Assembly (NCBI RefSeq): GCF_030268225.1
Contig: NZ_BSQG01000002.1
Coordinates: 124,001-188,000, forward strand
DNA from: Nocardiopsis ansamitocini
GTDB lineage: Bacteria; Actinomycetota; Actinomycetes; Streptosporangiales; Streptosporangiaceae
Direction of reading: 5' to 3'
Length of the DNA stretch: 64,000 nucleotides
In this document: positions 60,718-64,000 of the stretch, piece by piece
Position numbering within the stretch: the first letter of the stretch is position 1
Layout of the letters: every line of letters begins with the position of its first letter
Position numbers and translations under genes: made by a program
Notes under the pieces: generated by a model
Databases searched by the model: none
Told to the model about the DNA's origin: nothing
What the model saw: only the letters and a program-made list of their open reading frames with translations

Positions 60718-61233
60718 TCACGGGCCCCCGGCCGATTGCTCCTGCTGCGCGAGTGCACCGGCGAGTGCGAACAGCCGAGCGAGAGCGCGTTCGTTGTTGA
60801 CGGTGTTGGCCGGATTCAACTCCGTGAGACGGCGCAGTGTCTTGGCGCCTTCGGTTGCGAGCAGCCCGACGAGTTCCTTCTCCCGCACGGACGAGGAGGT
60901 GATGACTTCCCGTCCCCGCCATGCCGTGACCTCGAACAGCAGCCAGTCGCCTCGGCGTCTGGTCAGGGTGGCGGTCAGCGGCTGGTCGGGGAAATCCATC
61001 CTCCCCGAGCCGTGTGCGAAGAACTGCGCGACCATGTCCACGAGGTACCACCAGAGGAACTCGATGTCGTCCCACAGGTCGGTGGTGAGGACCGCTTTGC
61101 CGCTGAGGACGAGTTCGATCGCGCCCTCCGGGTAGGCGCGGCCCTCGCCGTGCGCCTCAGGGGAGAAGATGTCGACGAACTCGCCGTGCCGGGTGCGCAG
61201 GTAGGTCGAGAGCCTGGGGGCACTAGCCGTCAT
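60718..61233 (-). CDS. Putative immunity protein, intact copy
   Basis: A protein of 171 residues from the ATG at 61233. It has an alpha/beta fold with VDIFSPEAHGEGRAYPEGAIELVLSG, DLWDDIEFLWWYLVDMVAQFF and a C-terminal helical part (VREKELVGLLATEGAKTLRRL, LNPANTVNNERALARL). The C-terminal half is closely copied by the fragment at 61990-62221. Family not recognised. Its place in the row of small genes behind a polymorphic toxin suggests an immunity role. Confidence 0.7.
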   Translation of the reverse strand: MTASAPRLSTYLRTRHGEFVDIFSPEAHGEGRAYPEGAIELVLSGKAVLTTDLWDDIEFLWWYLVDMVAQFFAHGSGRMDFPDQPLTATLTRRRGDWLLFEVTAWRGREVITSSSVREKELVGLLATEGAKTLRRLTELNPANTVNNERALARLFALAGALAQQEQSAGGP

Positions 61234-61316
61234 CGCCTGCCGTCCTCTCCGGATTTCGGACCGGGAGGACCGTGCCGACCACTGGTCGACGCGGCTGCCC
61301 CCGTCCCGGAAACCGC

Positions 61317-61823
61317 TCATTGCGAAGCGCGTCGCCGTTTCTCCTTGGCCTCGGTGTTGGCGCGGTCCTGTTCGCGCGCGTACTCCCAGTACTCGGGCGG
61401 GTGGTCGGCGGCCGTCGCCACGAACGAGCGGAAAAAGTCCGCGGCATGTCGGGCCTCGCCGCTCCCCTCCAGGTACGACCAGACGCCGGGGGCGTCGGAG
61501 CGGAAGAAGTAGAGCAGGTATCCCTGGTGCACGCAGAAGAAGAAGCATCCGTCGGTGACGAGGCCGGGATCCTCCTCGGCGGCGAATTCCTCGGCGTAGT
61601 CGTTGAAGTCCAGGCAGCCGGGGTAGTAGAGATCCGTCCCACGGAAGAGGTTGCCCGCGCCCCGGCCGAACGCCGTGAGGAAGCCCGTGTAGTCGTCGGG
61701 CGGCCGAACGGACGGTTTCGTGGCGAGGACGCGCTCCACCTCAGCATCGGTGCATACTACGATCTCGTCGGGGTGCGCGGCGCCGCTGGCCAGGAGCGTT
61801 CTCTTGAGTGTTTTTATACCCAG
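61317..61823 (-). CDS. SUKH-type (SMI1/KNR4) immunity protein
   Basis: SUKH-superfamily protein, a common immunity family against nuclease toxins. The visible core is PPDDYTGFLTAFGRGAGNLFRGTDLYYPGCL, FFFCVHQGYLLYFFRSDAPGVW and DFFRSFV, quoted by motif. Homology-like sequence continues upstream of the GTG at 61739 (TLLASGAAHPDEIVVCTDAEV), which is where this family normally starts. No ATG, GTG or TTG lies in that part. A CTG at 61823 is the only plausible start, so either a rare start is used or the true start is lost and the shorter protein (140 residues) is made. Confidence 0.65.
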   Translation of the reverse strand: MGIKTLKRTLLASGAAHPDEIVVCTDAEVERVLATKPSVRPPDDYTGFLTAFGRGAGNLFRGTDLYYPGCLDFNDYAEEFAAEEDPGLVTDGCFFFCVHQGYLLYFFRSDAPGVWSYLEGSGEARHAADFFRSFVATAADHPPEYWEYAREQDRANTEAKEKRRRASQ

Positions 61824-61989
61824 AGATACTTCTGGCGGTATGAGAGGCGGCCGCGCCTGCTCGATGGATCCGTCCGAGGCGCCGGCCGGAACGCTGCATC
61901 CAGGTACAGGAGGTGGGGAGAGGCGGGGAGACCCTGCGCGAGAGTCGGTCTCATGAATGGAAATGCCTCTTCACCGTTCTTCCCGACCG

Positions 61990-62221
61990 TCAGGTGACGC
62001 TGAGGGCGGAGAGCCGGGCCAGGGCGCGTTCGTGGGCGGTGGCGTTGGCCGGATTCAATTCCGCTAACCGGTTCAGGGTCCTGATCCCTTCGGCTTTGAC
62101 CAGGCCGATGAGTTCACTGTCGCGCGCGGAGGAGGAAGTGATCTCCTCGCCCTGCCACGACGTCACCCGGAACAGCAGCCATTCCCTTTCTTTCTCCTCA
62201 CGGGAACGCCCGGCCGTTCGC
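61990..62221 (-). pseudogene. Remnant of a second copy of the immunity gene at 60718
   Basis: The minus strand reads EWLLFRVTSWQGEEITSSSA, RDSELIGLVKAEGIRTLNRL and ELNPANATAHERALARLSALSV before a stop, matching the C-terminal half of the intact protein. No start codon lies in this frame. The ATG overlapping the upstream gene's stop is in another frame and soon terminates. The N-terminal half is gone. This is a decayed duplicate. Confidence 0.7.
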
Positions 62222-62725
62222 TCATCGACTGGCGGGGCCGTCCGGCGCCTGCGCGAAGGTCACGGTGGGCCCGTAAGCGCCGTCTTGCTCGTCGGTCACC
62301 GTGACGACGATGTCATGCCGAGGGTGACGGCGTGGGAGGAGCCCCTGCCAGCACTCCCCGATGGCGTAGGCCAGCTGCCGGAGGTTCTCCTCACCGTAGG
62401 AGTCGACTCCGACGTTGGTGAAGACGTCGAACAGAGAGGTCGTGTTGACCATCGACTCCGCACGGCGGACGTCGCCGCCGAAGTAAGCGATCCAACGGTC
62501 GGCGGTCTCCGTGCCGGCTTCGGCGAGGAACACCCCGCCCCGGTGTTCGATGGTCTCGGGGCAGAACAGCCACGCGGCGGCGAGAACGTAGGGGTAGGCC
62601 GCCTCCTGATCCAGGTAGGCGGTCGGGGTCAGTGTGCGCGACCCGCCGAAGCGCTCTCGCCAGGTCCCGACGAACTCCGGCTCGGTTCTCCCATGCCAGA
62701 AAGGCCGCTCACTACTCATAGTCAC
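62222..62725 (-). CDS. Putative immunity protein next to the Ntox24-like toxin
   Basis: A protein of 167 residues starting GTG ACT ATG, with the GTG overlapping the toxin stop by four bases (GTGA). It is therefore translated together with the toxin, the usual arrangement of toxin and cognate immunity. It is soluble with Trp/Tyr-rich helices (RPFWHGRTEPEFVGTWRERF in part, YPYVLAAAWLFCPETI, RWIAYFGGD, QLAYAIGECWQGLL). The family is not recognised. It probably binds and blocks the adjoining toxin domain. Confidence 0.75.
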   Translation of the reverse strand: MTMSSERPFWHGRTEPEFVGTWRERFGGSRTLTPTAYLDQEAAYPYVLAAAWLFCPETIEHRGGVFLAEAGTETADRWIAYFGGDVRRAESMVNTTSLFDVFTNVGVDSYGEENLRQLAYAIGECWQGLLPRRHPRHDIVVTVTDEQDGAYGPTVTFAQAPDGPASR

Positions 62726-64000
62726 AGTTTCTCGTCCGGACGGGCAGGACGCACATCGTTGCGGAGTCCTTGCACGTGGATCTCACCGCTGGGCGTTTGA
62801 TTGTGCTGGTATGGAATCACATGCGGAGTTTCGATACCCGAATGGGCTGCTCCCGTGAGATCGACCCGCTTTATGGCATTCCCGTTTCCGTCATAGACGA
62901 TGTAGTTGGTGACATCTCCCGTCTGGGGATCCTGCTTGTAGAGGGTCTGGTTGGGAGGACCTCCTTGCGCGGGCAGGTTACGTCCTCGCCAGAATGGACT
63001 GTTCTTATCGTATTTCTGCCCAGAACTGATCAGTTCTGGCGCCGGCGGAAGATGCGAATCATCTGGAATGCACGAATTGCTGTTGTGGACGAGTAGGGGT
63101 GTTTCGCCGGCGACGACGTGGTAGGTGTGCAGGTCCTCAACGGTGAGGTTGTGGACCTGCTGGTCGGCCACGGTGCGCACGTCCACCGCGTCGGCTTGGA
63201 CCCAGGTGCCGGTGGAGGTGCGCAGCCACGAGCCGGGCTCCAGGTCGGCGGCGTCGACCCACTGGGCGAGGTCGGGGACCCAGAAGGGGTGGGCATCGGT
63301 AGCGGTGATGGTCGCGGTGTGGCCGTCGGTGTCGGTGATCGTGATGTCGACCAGGGTCTTGGCGCCTGAGCCCTCGATGAGGTGGGTGACCTCGCGCGGT
63401 GCGCTCTCACCGGTGAGCGGGTCGGTGGCCAGCACTTCGTGGCCCACCTGCACCGCTTCGATGGGTGTGGTCGAACCATCGGCCATGAGCACCAGGGTCG
63501 CGGGGATGAAACTGTTGGGGCCCCGGGGGCACGAGATGGCGTCCTGGTCGCGGTTCCCCCCATCCGAATCCGAATCCGAATCCGAATCGGAGTTGGAGTT
63601 GGAGTCGCGGTTGTTGCCGCCGAGGCCGAAGGCCCGGTCGATCTTCTTGCCCCAACCGAGGAAGGGGATGAACCCGATCAGGGTGTCGCCCACGACCTGG
63701 GAACCCGCGTGCAGCCGCTCGCCGTCGTCCCAGTCGGCCTGGGCCTCCTCGCTGACGAACAGGTCCTTGACGAAACCCCACGGGTCGCTGGTGGCGGCGT
63801 CCCAGGTACCGGTCACCCCGCCCCACACCGAGTCCCACGTGTCAGAAGCCCACTGCCCGGGGTCGTTCCACAGGTCACCGGCGCCGTTCCAGAGTCCTAC
63901 CGCGCCGTCTTTGACGTCGCCCACGAAGCCCGCGCCGGAGTCCCACAGGCCGCTGCCGATGGCCGAGCCCTTGTCCCAGGTCCAATCCCAGGCGTCGGTG
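62722..64000 (-). CDS. Polymorphic toxin, C-terminal part (HINT plus Ntox24-like tail), 5' end beyond window
   Basis: The frame is open to the window edge, so this is the last 425 residues of a larger protein. Seen in order: Trp/Asp/Gly-rich repeats (GLWNGAGDLWNDPGQW, DTWDSVWGGVTGTWD); a Ser-Asp run coded by repeated GATTCG units; a HINT domain from SCPRGPNSFIPATLVLMADG to HPFWVPDLAQW and ending LLVHNSNS; then a toxin tail of about 105 residues with NYIVYDGNGNAIKRVDLTG and HSGIETPHVIPYQHNQ, which resembles polymorphic toxin type 24 (Ntox24). The HINT domain opens with Ser/Cys context and ends with N, so self-cleavage may release the tail. The immunity gene overlaps the stop. Confidence 0.85.
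   Translation of the reverse strand, partial: TDAWDWTWDKGSAIGSGLWDSGAGFVGDVKDGAVGLWNGAGDLWNDPGQWASDTWDSVWGGVTGTWDAATSDPWGFVKDLFVSEEAQADWDDGERLHAGSQVVGDTLIGFIPFLGWGKKIDRAFGLGGNNRDSNSNSDSDSDSDSDGGNRDQDAISCPRGPNSFIPATLVLMADGSTTPIEAVQVGHEVLATDPLTGESAPREVTHLIEGSGAKTLVDITITDTDGHTATITATDAHPFWVPDLAQWVDAADLEPGSWLRTSTGTWVQADAVDVRTVADQQVHNLTVEDLHTYHVVAGETPLLVHNSNSCIPDDSHLPPAPELISSGQKYDKNSPFWRGRNLPAQGGPPNQTLYKQDPQTGDVTNYIVYDGNGNAIKRVDLTGAAHSGIETPHVIPYQHNQTPSGEIHVQGLRNDVRPARPDEKL

Overview
The window is high-GC DNA with GC-rich third codon positions, GTG and TTG starts preceded by GGAGG-type ribosome sites, an actinomycete integrative element, Rhs/HINT polymorphic toxins and actinobacterial families such as DUF3159, DevR/DevS-like regulators and MmyB-type XRE regulators. 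It is an actinomycete chromosome. Nocardiopsaceae (Nocardiopsis or Streptomonospora-like) is my best guess from gene content, but it is not proven by the sequence.

Layout. 0-5 kb (minus strand) is a tight five-gene operon: acid-sugar kinase (cut by the window edge), HpcH/HpaI aldolase, aldo/keto reductase, D-2-hydroxyacid dehydrogenase and an Nramp-like transporter. A DeoR-type repressor is divergent from it, across a region full of TGCGCA-type inverted repeats. 6-17 kb is ordinary chromosome: glutamate decarboxylase, a decayed DUF3159 gene and its intact paralogue, a thioesterase divergent from a MocR regulator, LysR and MmyB-type regulators, a short-chain dehydrogenase and an S9 peptidase. 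17.7-25 kb is an Rhs polymorphic toxin with a HINT module and a deaminase-like tail. Its likely immunity gene follows, and then a degenerate second copy of the HINT module.

27.4-39.3 kb is a complete integrative element of the pSAM2/AICE class, inserted in the 3' end of a tRNA-Arg gene with a 38-bp att duplication. It carries integrase, excisionase, a RepSA-type initiator, an FtsK/TraB-type translocase, a Pra-like activator, a twin-HTH GntR regulator, HD and Nudix proteins and two HTH-DUF5919-like regulators. Its left arm holds a low-GC cassette: a cytosolic protein, a four-helix membrane protein and the C-terminal half of one regulator. The GC change falls inside that regulator gene, which suggests that sensor and cargo moved together.

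39.6-52 kb is chromosome again: succinate-semialdehyde dehydrogenase, a DevR-like regulator and (6 kb away) a DevS-like kinase, a flavin-binding protein, TenA, three exported proteins of unusual composition and an LCP protein. 53-60 kb is a coherent surface-protein locus. Three TasA/camelysin-like proteins lie on the minus strand. Two exported or anchored proteins, a SipW-type (Ser/His) signal peptidase, a multi-pass histidine kinase and a LuxR-type response regulator lie on the plus strand. 60-64 kb is the 3' end of a second polymorphic toxin (HINT plus an Ntox24-like tail, running off the window), followed by a string of small genes that look like immunity genes and their remnants.

The two best candidates for something not yet described are the TasA/SipW/two-component locus and the low-GC cassette with its mosaic regulator inside the integrative element.
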